Below, in pieces: positions 11,241 to 21,365 of a DNA stretch of 64,000 nucleotides (position 1 is the stretch's first letter; the number at the start of each line of letters is the position of its first letter). The notes beneath the pieces are model-generated. The model did no database searches, was not told the DNA's origin, and saw only the letters and a program-made list of their open reading frames with translations. Made by a program: the position numbers and the translations under genes. Source of the stretch: Utricularia gibba. Taxonomy: Eukaryota; Streptophyta; Magnoliopsida; Lamiales; Lentibulariaceae. The DNA lies in NCBI GenBank assembly GCA_002189035.1, contig NEEC01000020.1:1915592-1979591 (forward strand), read 5' to 3'.

Positions 11241-12117
11241 TTGTGCTTAAAGTTCAACAATCTTCACTCTTGTGGTTGGATTTATCACAATGCCTGCACT
11301 TCTGATTACCCATGGTTGAAGTTGGGATTTATGTTGTTGATTGTTTGATGGCTGTTGATTTCACATCCTTGACATTGTTAGTTGCACCTGAGTTTATATT
11401 CATATTCTGCATTTTGGTGAGGAGAGTGGCTTCACCATAAGTTTTCTCAACCTCATAACCATCTCTTAGTTCCAATCTCTTTTTTGTAGATTGCAACTCA
11501 ATCATGAACTCTCTAAATGTTGGCTCTGGAGTAACAGAATATTTAGGATACAGTTGATGGAGCTTTCCTTTAATAATGTGAAGGATTTTCTTTTTGTCTC
11601 AAGTGCACATAACTTTGGCTCGAATCTTGCAGGTAGGCTCATGATTGCCTTGCTAATCACCTTTTGATCCTCAAGTTTCCCCCTCCTCGAATCTCCTTCA
11701 CAAGCTTAGTGGTATGTTCGTAATAGACTTGCATGGTTTCATTGTCTAACATTTTATTCCTCTCAAAGTCCTCCAGCTTGTTTTTACATATTATCTCTCT
11801 GAGTTTGGCATCACCATCATAATGGGATTTGATAGTATCCCATATTTCTTTCGCTGATTGACACTCTGCAATATCATCAAATAGATGTTCAGAGATGGCT
11901 TGATATAAGGCATCCATTGCTTCATCTTTTCTCTGTTGAAGATACTCAGCTTCCTCTTGCCGTTCTGATGTAGATTTGCTTGTTACTGTAATAGCTTGAA
12001 TCTCCCTTTCAACAACATCTCAAATCTTTCCCACTCGAAGGTAGCTACGCATCTTTTTGACCCAACTTCCATACTGAGAACCATCAAATATTGGAGGTCC
12101 TCTACCAGATGACATCA
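11240..12117 (-). pseudogene. copia-1 gag
   Basis: The start is set at 12,117 because the minus strand reads MMSSGRGPPIFDGSQYG there, matching copia-2 at 20,492. Downstream are MDALYQAISEHLFDDIAECQ and LEDFERNKMLDNETMQVYYE (11,657-11,917), the UBN2-type capsid. A stop after the early VGKI and frame changes near 11,600 break it. Confidence 0.8.
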
Positions 12118-12223
12118 TAGCCACGGTTTGGCAAGCTTCGGGTTGATACTTGGTAAACCACTAAGTAAAAACGCCGAACGGTAAATAAAATACTGAAACG
12201 AACACAAGTTTGAGAACCTTACT

Positions 12224-12235
12224 GCTCCGATACCA
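12224..12235 (-). other. copia-1 primer binding site (tRNA-Met type)
   Basis: The minus strand reads TGGTATCGGAGC directly after the LTR-like end TTTCAACA. It differs by one base from the usual plant TGGTATCAGAGC, complementary to the 3' end of initiator tRNA-Met. Confidence 0.75.
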
Positions 12236-12361
12236 TGTTGAAATTCAGGATCCAATGGGTCAGGTGAGCGTACACGTGAAGCCCAAGTATACAAGAAACA
12301 TGGATACTTGGGCTTCACGTGTACGCTCGCCTGACCCATCGGATCCTGAATTTCAACATGG
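12233..12361. repeat. 58-bp-arm palindrome between two opposed copia fragments
   Basis: Left arm 12,233-12,290 and right arm 12,304-12,361 are reverse complements with two mismatches. The 13-bp loop is ACAAGAAACATGG. Each arm starts CCATGTTGAAATTC and carries a CACGTG core. The outer ends look like an LTR terminus (TGTTGAAATT...). Minus-strand copia-1 lies on the left and a plus-strand copia fragment on the right. It could be a fold-back repair product or a small palindromic element. Confidence 0.9.
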
Positions 12362-13083
12362 GAGACAGGACATGGAAACTTCTGAAAGGGTCATTGGTGA
12401 TAGCAAAAGGTCATATGGTCGGACGTTTGTATAAAACAGAGCTCAAGCACAAGATGGTTGAGCTGAATGTTGTCTCTGGTTCAACCGCATGCTATGAGCT
12501 TTGGCATCAAAGACTGGGATATTTATCTGAGATGGGTGTTTAGCGATTATTGAGCAGCGGTCAGATCGAAGACCCTAGGACTACAAGTGGCTGTGAGAGT
12601 TGTATCTATGGCAAACAACATCGGGTATCATTTCGATCTAACTTAGAGGTTCTTTTCGTAGATGTTGGCAGACTCGTAAATGTCTCAACTACTGGTGGGA
12701 TGAGACATTATTTACTCTTTGTGGATGATGCCACCAGAAAGACTTGGATATATCTTGTGAAAAAGAAATCTGATGTGTTTGAATACTTCAAGCAATTTCA
12801 TCGTAGGGTGGAAAGAGAAGCAACTACAAAACTCAAGTGCTTCTGGAGTGATAATGGAGGCGAGTTTTGGGTGATGAATTGAAACGGTATTGCTTGGAGC
12901 TGGGTATTAGAAAAGTGGCAACGAAACCTAAAACACCGCAACACAACCCAATTGCAGAGAGATTGAATAGAACCTTGTTTGACAAGGTGCGCTGCATGCT
13001 GAAAAATGCTACGCTTCCTGTAAGGTTCTGGGGGGAAGCCTTGAAAACTGCTTGTTATCTGTCAAATAGGAATCCAAAACATA
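12359..13083 (+). pseudogene. Ty1/copia GAG-pre-integrase and integrase core fragment (second copia family)
   Basis: The translation contains ELWHQRLGYLSEMGV (GAG-pre-integrase), a stop, CESCIYGKQHRVSF, FVDDATRKTWIYLVKKKS, then FWSDNGGEF, a frame change at 12,877, KPKTPQHNPIAERLNRTLFD and FWGEALKTACYLSNRNP. Both Asp regions and the Glu of the integrase core are present, although the usual QHNGVAER reads QHNPIAER. Homology ends at about 13,083. The matching linker and RT start may be the piece at 20,931-21,265. Confidence 0.85.
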
Positions 13084-14074
13084 CTAGACTCGACTCTAAA
13101 CCCTAGATTGACTCTCTGATCGCCCACACTTGACTCTTCTTCTAGGTCTTCGTGTTTGGATCTTTATATAATGGTGGGGATTTGTCGGGTTTTCTTGATG
13201 GACTCTCATCAAATCTTCTATCTGAATCTTCTAAGATTTTATACAAATCTTCTAGGATAAGATCCAAATTTTCTAAGATAAGATGTGAATCTTATCTTAT
13301 CCAAGAATCTTTGACCGAGTCTTCGTCTGGATAGACCAAATCTTTGCGTCCATCAAGGTCAACTCGAAAATCCTCCAAATAATTCCAAATTCGTCATGAA
13401 AAATCACAAAACACACTTTGCCTCCAAAAGATCAAAGTGGTATGAAAGATATAAAATTCTTCTAAAAACATAAAGAAAGTGGGATAAAAAGAATGCAAAA
13501 CTCATTTAAGTGAGTCCTAAAAAGTACAAATATAAGTGACACAAAATCACTTATCAATATTCTTTAAATAACTTTTCTTAATCAAAAAATCACTTATAGC
13601 ACAGCGCGTAGGGGAATGATATTCTAATACCGCTCTAAGCATATCTGATCTACAACAGCCGTAAGTAACCATTGTAGGTTACCAAATAGTGAGTCATTTC
13701 TTGGTTGTCCCTACCACCCCTTATTAGATAGGCCCTCCTCAAAATACACCTTGTCAGGGAGTGTTGCTCCTCTGTTCATCCTTATCGGAGAGAGTGGAAC
13801 GCGGCAGGGATTAAAGACCACATATCCTTCTCCGTAACACCAAGTTATAAGAAGAAAATTGGCATGGGAAATTGTAGGGGTGTAAATGTTGCATTTTGAA
13901 AGGAAAAAATAAGATATTTATAGGGGTGTGGTCCACTTATTTATCAAATTCCCTCGAGTTCCTGTTCCTTCACCGTTGTCTTAGTTTCACATGCTTTTGA
14001 TTGTTTTTCTTCTCATAGTTCAATTGTCTTTTGGAATTGAATGATGCTTGCGGTTATTAGTTTTGAAATAAAAG
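13084..14074. other. unassigned sequence with local short repeats
   Basis: At 13,205-13,310 short units of the type AATCTTCTAAGATT / GATAAGAT recur several times as degenerate local repeats. A moderately GC-rich part lies at 13,700-13,860. No gene, LTR end or RNA could be recognised. Confidence 0.4.
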
Positions 14075-15136
14075 GCACAAGTATTGCATGTATGCATTTG
14101 TGAATTGTGATCTTTAGGGCTTTCTATATTATTTTTATCTAATTACCAATTAAATAATATTAAATTGGCACATTGAAAACAAAGAGGATCAAATATAGCA
14201 TTATTATAAACAATGAAGACTAAATGTGCCATTCAAATTGTAGCAGACTAAATATATCATTTATTTAAACCATGCAAATTAAAGTAAGTAGTGGGAATGC
14301 ATTATCCCATTTTGATTTGAAGACTATATTTCATTATTTGAAATAATGAAATAGCAAACATTTTCAAACAATGATGATTAATTATGTACTATATTCAAAC
14401 ACTTCAGAAGAAAAATCCTTTATGCAAAAATGTTGAGGGCTAATCATATATGATATGATAAATGATGGAGATCAAACATTTTGAGACGACAAACAATAAG
14501 GATCAATTATAAAAGAATAGGAACTAACAACACACTTTTCATTGAATAGTAGGGATCAAATTTGCCCATGAATAAATAGACTTGATTAGAGATAACATTT
14601 CTTTAATATCCAAACAGTGGGGGTAAAAAGTATTTACTTGCTTTGTCATTTACATAAACAATGAAAAGCCCATTCATATCATTTTCCATATTGAATTGGG
14701 AAAGTGTCTGCTTTAGACCGTTGTAGCTCAAATGTATATTTTACACCACAAATTTGATGTGCTTGTTCTTCATGAAGAAAGATTTGGATTTCACACTTCT
14801 TAAGGAAGTGTTTGCCACCTTCGATTTACATAGTAATGCAAAGTTTATTCTTTTGTTTGCAATGTTATGCACCACTTTTCATAGTGAAAAGTAAACCGAA
14901 CAAAACTCCCAGGCAGCTACATAAAACCACCGGAAGATTTTGAAGAGTTTAAGGGAAAGTAATGTGTTCATTGATGTCTAAATGCAAGCAAATGATTCAG
15001 ATTCTTTCAATCGGATGAACATGATGAAAGTCATAACAATGGGAGTGCAAATGAACAGAGTTGCTGTTAAAAATTGATATACCTAATTCAGTACCTGTGA
15101 AGCCTTTCCCTGAATTGTTTTCCAAGTTGCAATTGT
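14075..15136. repeat. second copy of the decarboxylase 3' flank
   Basis: 14,075-14,877 corresponds to 2,690-3,100, and 14,878-15,136 to 3,559-3,810 (for example GAACATGATGAAAGTCATAA). The copy lacks the 458-bp insertion but carries about 380 bp (14,412-14,795) missing from the gene. Divergence is several percent, so the duplication is old. Its right end is cut by the copia-2 LTR. Confidence 0.85.
15083..15136 (-). pseudogene. last codons of a duplicated decarboxylase gene
   Basis: The minus strand encodes TIATWKTIQGKASQVLN and a stop at 15,083-15,085, against [15 protein letters not shown] in the full gene. The rest of the gene is absent because the copia-2 LTR starts at 15,137. Confidence 0.8.
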
Positions 15137-15456
15137 TGTTGCAAGAAAAATAGAGTCTTGGGAAGTAACAAAAAAGTAATGCTTATGAGATCACATTGGA
15201 TGAAAAACAACTCATGAACAATAAGAATGATCAAAAACCCTATTGACACGCATTCCTAGTAGGATTTATATATACCCAATACCTAGGTTACCCAACAGTG
15301 GGCCACAATCGTTGAAAACACACAAAAAGCCCAACAACTCGAATCCAACACTTCCATGCTCGAACTCAACACCTTTTTATCTGAAATATAACATTATGAC
15401 ACAAGATTAGTGCTTTCAATCACCTTCAAGCTTTGGATTGAGGCTGATCTCCAACA
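15137..15456 (-). repeat. copia-2 3' LTR
   Basis: Plus-strand ends are TGTTGCAAG and CTCCAACA, giving TG...CA termini. Its length equals the other LTR. On the minus strand it follows the polypurine tract at 15,457. Confidence 0.9.
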
Positions 15457-15470
15457 CTCCCCCCCAGACC
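15457..15470 (-). other. copia-2 polypurine tract
   Basis: The minus strand reads GGTCTGGGGGGGAG immediately before the 3' LTR. This is the expected position for plus-strand priming. Confidence 0.8.
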
Positions 15471-17548
15471 GAGATCTCCCAACTTGAGAAAGTCTTCCAT
15501 AGTCATGAGATTCATGTTCTTCCTTGCTAGCTCAAACTGAACTCTGTTCAAACCTTTGGTGAGCCCATCAGCAAGCTGATTCCCACTCTCAACATACTGC
15601 ACTTTAATCTTCTTTTCCTTGATGTAATTCCTTATGACATGATACCTGATTCTTATGTGTTTGGCTTTGCTGAAGTTCGTCGGATCCTTGGCAATGGAGA
15701 TTACAGCTCGATTATCCATAAGCAGATGTGTAGCTTCCTTTTGTATGAATCCAAGTTCGTTTAGCATCTGCCTCAACCAAACACAATAGTTCGAAGCCTG
15801 TGCTGCTGAGATGTATTCTGCTTCAGCTGTTGATTGTGCTACCACTTTTTGTTTCTTCGAAAACCAGACTATAGGGGTCTTGTTTAAGAAGAAGAGTGCA
15901 CCTGATGTACTCTTGCTATCTTCAGCCATACCATAATCACTATCTGAGTAGGCTCTAAGTTTCAAGACTGGTTTTTCACCTTCATAAGGATAGAACAATT
16001 CGAAATCAGTAGTAGATTTTATTTACCTGAAAGCTCTTTTCACAGCTGCCATGTGAGTTGTTGTTGGTTTATTGAGGAAGCGAGATGAGACATTTACACA
16101 AAAACACAGGTCAAACCTTGTATGCTGGAGATAAATGAGGCTTCCAATCATACTTCTATAAGTAGTAGAATCCACATTCCTTCTCTGATTGTTCTCACCA
16201 ATCACCTGTTTGTAATCCAAAGGGGTTTTTGTAGGATTGACATCTTTGAACCCAAACCTTTCAAGAAGTTCATTACAATACTTCTTCTGAGATATGAATG
16301 TTCTAACACCTGCAAGTTGATGAATTTCCATGCCTAGATAGTAGGACATCATTCCAAGGTCAGTCATCTTGAATTCATTTTTGAGAAGGGCTTTGAATTC
16401 TTCAATCTTCCTTTCATCACCTGAACTAATCATAAGATCATCCACATATACGCTAACAAATAAACGATCATCTCCCTTTCCTTTAACGTAAAATGAGTAA
16501 TCACTATATGTTTTTCTCAAACCAATACCCTGGAGAAAGTTATCCATGCGTTCATTCCATGCTCTAGGAGCTTGCTTCAACTGATAGAGAGATTTCTTTA
16601 ACTTCAATACCTTGTCTTCATGACCTGACACTTCGAAGCCCTTTGGTTGTTCAACAAAAACAACCTCCTCCAACACACCATTCAAGAATGCAGTCTTGAC
16701 ATCCATGTGATGCACTTTCCATCTATGAGCAGTTGAAATGGCAAGAAGTACTTTAATCGTGTCAAATCTTGCTACCAGTGCAAAAATCTCATGAAAATTT
16801 ATTCCTTTGATCTGACTATATCCCTTGGCTACTAATCTAGCCTTATATTTGTTGATAGAACCATCTGCATTCATCTTGGTTTTGAATAACCACTTGAGGT
16901 CAATAGGTTTGAAACCCCTATCCTTGGGTTTATCCACTAACTCCCATGTTTCATTTTCAAGTATAGAATTCATTTCTTCCTTCATGGTCTCTCTCCATTT
17001 CGGATTTTGTACAGCCACTTCAAATGATGTTGGATCTCCTGTCAATAATCCAGCCAAAATATCAGCTACAGCATCTTGGACATCATCATTCAACTTGGAG
17101 AAACTTATTGTAGGAGCCTTGTTTCTTTTGCTTCTTCTAATGTCCGTAACATGACTATCTTCATTATCTATTGAATCTCTTATGTTTTTGCATTTCCTCC
17201 TTTGCCAATCACGATCAGATGGGTAATAATCTTCATCATCAGTATCAGGTTCCTCTTCATCAGATTCATCTGTTGATGAGTCTTCTGCATTCGTGCCTTG
17301 CTCCTCTTCTGGATTTCGAAATTCCCATCTGAATGCAAATCATTGGCCTGATGAGATTGTCCATATAGGGGTTCAGAGTTTGATTCTGAATTCTCATTGG
17401 ACAAGTCATCTTGATTTGTGACCTTCTCCTCCTCTAGAGCTGGAAAATTCTCATCTGAATGCTGATCATTTACTTGATTTGAATCTTCATGAACGAGTTC
17501 TGAAGTTTCTTGGTTTGTTGAATTCCTCGAAGAGAAGTTTTGAGGCAT
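15457..17548 (-). pseudogene. copia-2 linker, reverse transcriptase and RNase H
   Basis: The frame 16,023-17,093 carries the RT: LENETWELVDKPKDRGFKPI, WKVHHMDVKTAFLNGVLEE, LKQAPRAWNERMD and the catalytic box SVYVDDLMIS. The next frame (15,426-15,998) carries RNase H: YSDSDYGMAEDSKSTSG, VAQSTAEAEYISAAQAS and DNRAVISIAKDPTNFSKAKH, ending near GLGGSVGD. Only a TAC-to-TAA type nonsense codon (AFR*IKSTTDF) separates the two, so this half is nearly intact. The acidic linker (17,180-17,548) is in another frame. Confidence 0.9.
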
Positions 17549-17554
17549 GTGTGT

Positions 17555-18330
17555 CTAGAGGTCTCTTTTCACATGGGTGCTATGCCTTCCATGACTTTTA
17601 TGAGCTTTTGCATCATTCAGAGAAATGCAATTATCAATTAAAGTATACCTTGCACCTTTATCAAAAGTGACATCATGGTTGAAGATAAATTTCTTCTGTT
17701 GAGGTAGATAAACTTTATATCCCTTATTAGTGTTGCTATAACCAACAAATACACAAGATACAGATTTCTTATCAAGTTTTTCTCGTTTTTGGTCTGTTAC
17801 ATGAATAAAACACAGACTACCAAAGATTCTGAGATGATCAACCTTTTTAATATAACCATGCCATTTTTCATGTGAAGTTTTTCCACTAATCGCCCTTGAG
17901 GGAATCAAGTTCAATAGATATACATATGTAGATACCGCTTCAGCCCAGAAATTTACAGGAAGATCTTTCTCAAACAATAGGCATCTTGACATATCAAGGA
18001 TTGTTCTGTTTCTCCTTTCACATATACCATTCTGTTGTGGAGAATATGGTACGGTGAATTGATGCATGACTCCCTCATTTTCACAAAACATTCTCATGCT
18101 ATTATTATAGAATTCCCCTCCATTGTTTGACCTAATTATCTTTAAGGAGCATCCACTCTGATTCTCAATCATCACTTTGAATTTTTGAAAGATATGAGGA
18201 GCTTCTGACTTGCTTTTAATAAAGTAAACCCAACAATAACGTGATTAATCATCAATAAATGTAACAAAATATCTACTCTCCCCCAATGAACATTCCTTAA
18301 ATGGTCCACAAACATCTGTATGCACAAGCT
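17555..18330 (-). pseudogene. copia-2 integrase with a mutated catalytic aspartate
   Basis: The 206-codon frame 17,555-18,175 reads RSNNGGEFYNNSMRMF, PYSPQQNGICERRNRTILDM, VNFWAEAVSTYVYLLN and SLCFIHVTDQK. The usual RSDNGGEF has Asp to Asn at the second catalytic position (AAC), while copia-1 keeps Asp. The N-terminal part ([20 protein letters not shown], 18,245-18,330) is in a different frame after a stop. Confidence 0.85.
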
Positions 18331-19088
18331 CTAATTTCTCCTTTGCTATTGAATCACTGGAATAAAAGGGCTTTCTACACTGTTTACCTTGATGGCACAC
18401 TTCACATATGGCATCGGCAAACTTGATATCTTTCAATTCTAGTATCACAACATACATGATAGGAGGTGCCAGAGTCCAAGTACCAGCCTTTAGCATCTGA
18501 GGCTACTGTCAATAAAGCACACTCATACTCAAAAGGATTTTCAAAAGTTATTTCTGGCTCATCTTCAAAGTAGGTAAAGGATGCATGTGATTTCTCATCT
18601 TTGGAAGTAGCCTTCTTGTTATGCTCAATTTTGATTGGATTTGACATTCCACATACCTTGTCAAGATGACCTATTTGATTGCATTTCGTGCACAAAGCAT
18701 CAGGCTTCCACCAACAAAACTCACTCCTGTGATTCTGTTTATTGCAATGCTTGCAAGCATTTGTGCTGAAAGTTCAACAATATTCACTCTTGTGGTTGGA
18801 TTTATCACAATGCCTGCACTTCTTATTACCCATCGTTGATGTTGGGAATGACGTTGGTGAATGTTTGATGGCTGTTGACTTGATATCCTTGACATTGTTA
18901 ATTGCACCTGAGTTTATATTCATATTCTGCATTTTTGTAAGGAGAGCAGCTTCACCATAAGCTTTCTCAACTTCATAACCACCTCTTAGTTCCAATCTCT
19001 TTTGTATAGATTGCAACTCAATCATGAACTCTCTAAATGTTGGCTCTGGTGTAACAGGATATTCAGAATACAGCTGATGGAGCTTTCA
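18331..19088 (-). pseudogene. copia-2 gag C-terminus and protease, GAG-pre-integrase deleted
   Basis: Seen are CRHCDKSNHKSEYC near 18,774, a second knuckle CTKCNQIGHLDKVC near 18,690 and protease GWYLDSGTSYHV near 18,480. The sequence then jumps from YHVCCDTR straight to LELKDIKFADAICEVCHQGK, so about 130 residues of GAG-pre-integrase present in copia-1 are missing. It ends at the join with the gypsy fragment (19,089). Confidence 0.82.
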
Positions 19089-19705
19089 TTCCATGTCACA
19101 AGACTGATGATGCTTCGCTTGTTGCCGATTTATTCTTCATGGAGATTGTTCGGCTTCATGGTATGCCATTTACCATTGTAAGTGATCGTGACACAAAGTT
19201 TCTTAGCCACTTTTGGCGTACACTTTGGAGTAAGTTGGGTTTAGCATACAATAGAGCAGTACATTCTTCTACTCATTGTTCTCCTTTTGAAATTGTGTAT
19301 GGTTTTAATCCTCGTGCTCCTATAGACTTGTTGCCCTTGCCATCTGATGAATTTCGTAGTTTTGATGCCATCAGAACACTGCATGAGAAGGTTCGAAATC
19401 AATTGGAAGCCAAAAACAGGGAGTATGCAGCTAAAGCTAATAAACATAGGAAGAAAGTTACTCTACAACCAGGAGATTGGGTTTGGGTACATTTTCGAAA
19501 GGAAAGATTTCCAAGCAAGAGACATTCAAAGCTTTCACCCAAAGGAGATGGATCCTTTCAAGTCATTGAGAAAATCAATGAAAATGCTTATAAGATTGAT
19601 CTTCCAGGTGAGTTTTCGGTGCACTCCACGTTCAATATTGCTGACTTAGTTCCTTGTGATGTAGATGGTGATGATTCAAGGATGAATCTGCTAAAGGAAG
19701 GGGGA
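19089..19705 (+). pseudogene. Ty3/gypsy integrase fragment, open but lacking part of the core
   Basis: A clean 189-codon frame (19,139-19,708), extending upstream to [20 protein letters not shown]. It reads [19 protein letters not shown] (second catalytic Asp), then passes directly to [20 protein letters not shown]. About 45 residues holding the catalytic Glu are missing. The C-terminal domain is complete: [36 protein letters not shown] and [14 protein letters not shown]. It is followed by the purine-rich AAAGGAAGGGGGA and then LTR1, the normal gypsy 3' end. Confidence 0.88.
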
Positions 19706-20275
19706 TGATGAGATCATGGATGCTGTAGATTATCACAATGAAGATAAGGTTTACAAGATCAATAATCTAACATTGATTTCAGTTGGGCCAATCATTAGAT
19801 TAAGAGCAAGAAGGAATCAGGAAGCGCTTAAGAGCTTATGGGCCAATCAACCAAGCTATGAGGTGTTTGGCATGGAATTCAACATTCTCAAAGTGCATCA
19901 ACTTGATTAGAGAAGACCTATTATTTCCAAATACATTATTATTACTACTTTTCCTGTAATAAGTCCCAATCGTTCATCTATAAAAGAAGGCCTTACTCAT
20001 GTTTTGGACAACTTGAATTGTAATAACTTTTGAGAGCAAATTCTCCTTCTTTGAGTTCTTGTAGAACTTAGAGTTATCAAGCCTTGTTTGTGGTGTCTAG
20101 TGTGTGGTTTATCACTCCCAGTTCCTTCCTTGATTCTGTGAGTGTGGTACCATTTCATAGTTTGGGTTGCAATAATCTTTCAATCCTTGAGGGCCAACTT
20201 CTTTTTCTTGAAGGATTGCTTCTTTTCAGCCAAGATCTGGTTTGCCAATCACTTGTTGATTGGAGGGTCATATCA
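19706..20275 (+). repeat. gypsy LTR1, 3' LTR of the integrase fragment
   Basis: It begins TGATGAGATCATGGATGC right after the polypurine tract and ends GGGTCATATCA (570 bp). It defines the ends of the LTR1 family found at 30,431, 36,230 and 39,297. The following bases return to copia gag (ACAAGGCATTCATTGCTTC). Confidence 0.9.
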
Positions 20276-20492
20276 CATGATACAAGGCATTCATTGCTTC
20301 ATCTTTTCTCTGTTGAAGATACTCAGCTTCCTCTTGCTGTTTTGATGTGGATTTGCTTGCTATTGTAATAGCCGAAATCTCCCTTTCTACAACATCCCAA
20401 ATCTTTCTGAACGAAGGTAGCTACGCATCTTTTTGACCCCGCCCATACTCAGAACCATCAAATATTGGAGGTCCTCTACCAGATGCCATCAT
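20276..20492 (-). pseudogene. copia-2 gag N-terminus
   Basis: The minus strand reads MASGRGPPIFDGSEYG from about 20,492 and continues VVEREISAITIASKSTSKQQ to MNALY. It then meets the gypsy LTR. Copia-1 continues here for a further 320 bp or so that are missing from copia-2. Confidence 0.8.
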
Positions 20493-20596
20493 AGCCACTG
20501 TTTGACAAGTTTTTGGTTGATATTTGGTAATCCACTAAGTAAAAAACGTTGTACGGTAAATAATATACTGAAACAAACAGAGTTTTGAGAACCTTA

Positions 20597-20610
20597 CTGC
20601 CATGATACCA
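20597..20610 (-). other. copia-2 primer binding site
   Basis: The minus strand reads TGGTATCATGGCAG directly after the 5' LTR end. It resembles the TGGTATCAGAGC tRNA-Met site with changes in the last positions. Confidence 0.75.
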
Positions 20611-20930
20611 TGTTGAAACAAGAAAGATAGCGTTTTTGGAAGGAACAAAAGTGTAATGCTTATGAGATCACCTTGGATGAAAAACTCATGAACAATAAGA
20701 ATGACAGAAAACCATATTGACACGCATTTCTAGTAAAGTTTATATTTATCCAATACCTGGGTTACCCAATAGTGGGCCAAAATTATTGAAAACACACAAA
20801 AAGCCCAACAACTCGAACCCAACACTTCCGTGCTCGAACCCAACTTCTTTTTATCTGAAACATGACATTATGATACAAGATTAATGTTTCCAATCACCTT
20901 CAATCTTTAGATTGAGGCTGACCTCCAACA
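20611..20930 (-). repeat. copia-2 5' LTR
   Basis: 320 bp with plus-strand ends TGTTGAAAC and CTCCAACA. It aligns end to end with 15,137-15,456, apart from scattered substitutions and balanced small indels. Confidence 0.9.
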
Positions 20931-21265
20931 GGTTCCACCAAAGGTGGGCAGCTCCTCCCAGGTTGTAGATTTACCCCTAAATGAGGATCCAGAGACGGCT
21001 ACACCTGTGCTTTAACAGCTAAGATGATCAGCACGATAATCTTATTCTTGTCACAGAAGAAGGTGAACCAAAATCAGTGGAGGATGTGATGCGGTCACCG
21101 GATAAAGGAAAATGGCTAGAAGCAATGAGGGATGAGATGCAATCTCTGTGGAAGAATAAGACATACATACTCACAGAACTACATGTGGGAAGGATAGCAA
21201 TGGATAATAAATGGATCTTCAAGCTGAAGAAAAATCCTAATGGCACCATACTAAAGCAAGGATTG
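20931..21265 (+). pseudogene. Ty1/copia linker and reverse transcriptase start
   Basis: The translation contains VPPKVGSSSQVVDLPLNEDP, MEDVMRSPDKGKWLEAMRDE and MDNKWIFKLKKNPNGTILK, the beginning of a copia RT. It is distinct from copia-2 and may belong with the integrase at 12,359-13,083. It ends at about 21,265 and the rest of the RT is absent. Confidence 0.75.
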
Positions 21266-21365
21266 TGGTAAGTAAGCCCATAATGTAAAAATGGGCTGCT
21301 CAATAACAGGCTGCTCAATGAGATGCGCCTGATTGTCACCTCCCACCACATCTACAATTCGTGGA
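21266..21365 (-). repeat. inverted partner of 22,697-22,806
   Basis: The reverse complement (CCACTTCCACGAATTGTAGA...) matches 22,697-22,806 at roughly 80%. Downstream to about 21,640 lies a minus-strand frame of 131 codons without recognised domains. Confidence 0.6.

Larger units (their letters stand above)
9233..12235 (-). mobile_element. copia-1: 5' portion of a Ty1/copia element, truncated before reverse transcriptase
   Basis: Reading the minus strand from 12,235: primer site, gag, zinc knuckle, protease, GAG-pre-integrase, integrase and the acidic linker, then an abrupt end at FEMAVQN. The intact relative at 15.1-20.9 kb continues there into reverse transcriptase. No RT, RNase H or 3' LTR remains. 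Several nonsense codons and frame changes make it non-autonomous. Confidence 0.9.
15137..20930 (-). mobile_element. copia-2: Ty1/copia element with both LTRs, carrying a gypsy fragment inside gag
   Basis: Two 320-bp LTRs (15,137-15,456 and 20,611-20,930), roughly 88% alike by eye, bound gag, protease, integrase, RT and RNase H on the minus strand, with a tRNA-Met-like primer site and a polypurine tract in place. Part of the GAG-pre-integrase is deleted, and a gypsy piece (19,089-20,275) replaces about 320 bp of gag. The flanks give no 5-bp target duplication: left is decarboxylase flank, right is another copia. An exchange with another element is likely. Confidence 0.92.

Noticed and set aside
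13205-13310. Degenerate AATCTTCTAAGATT-type repeats
   Set aside because: Irregular unit and spacing. Not supported as a tandem array or RNA structure.
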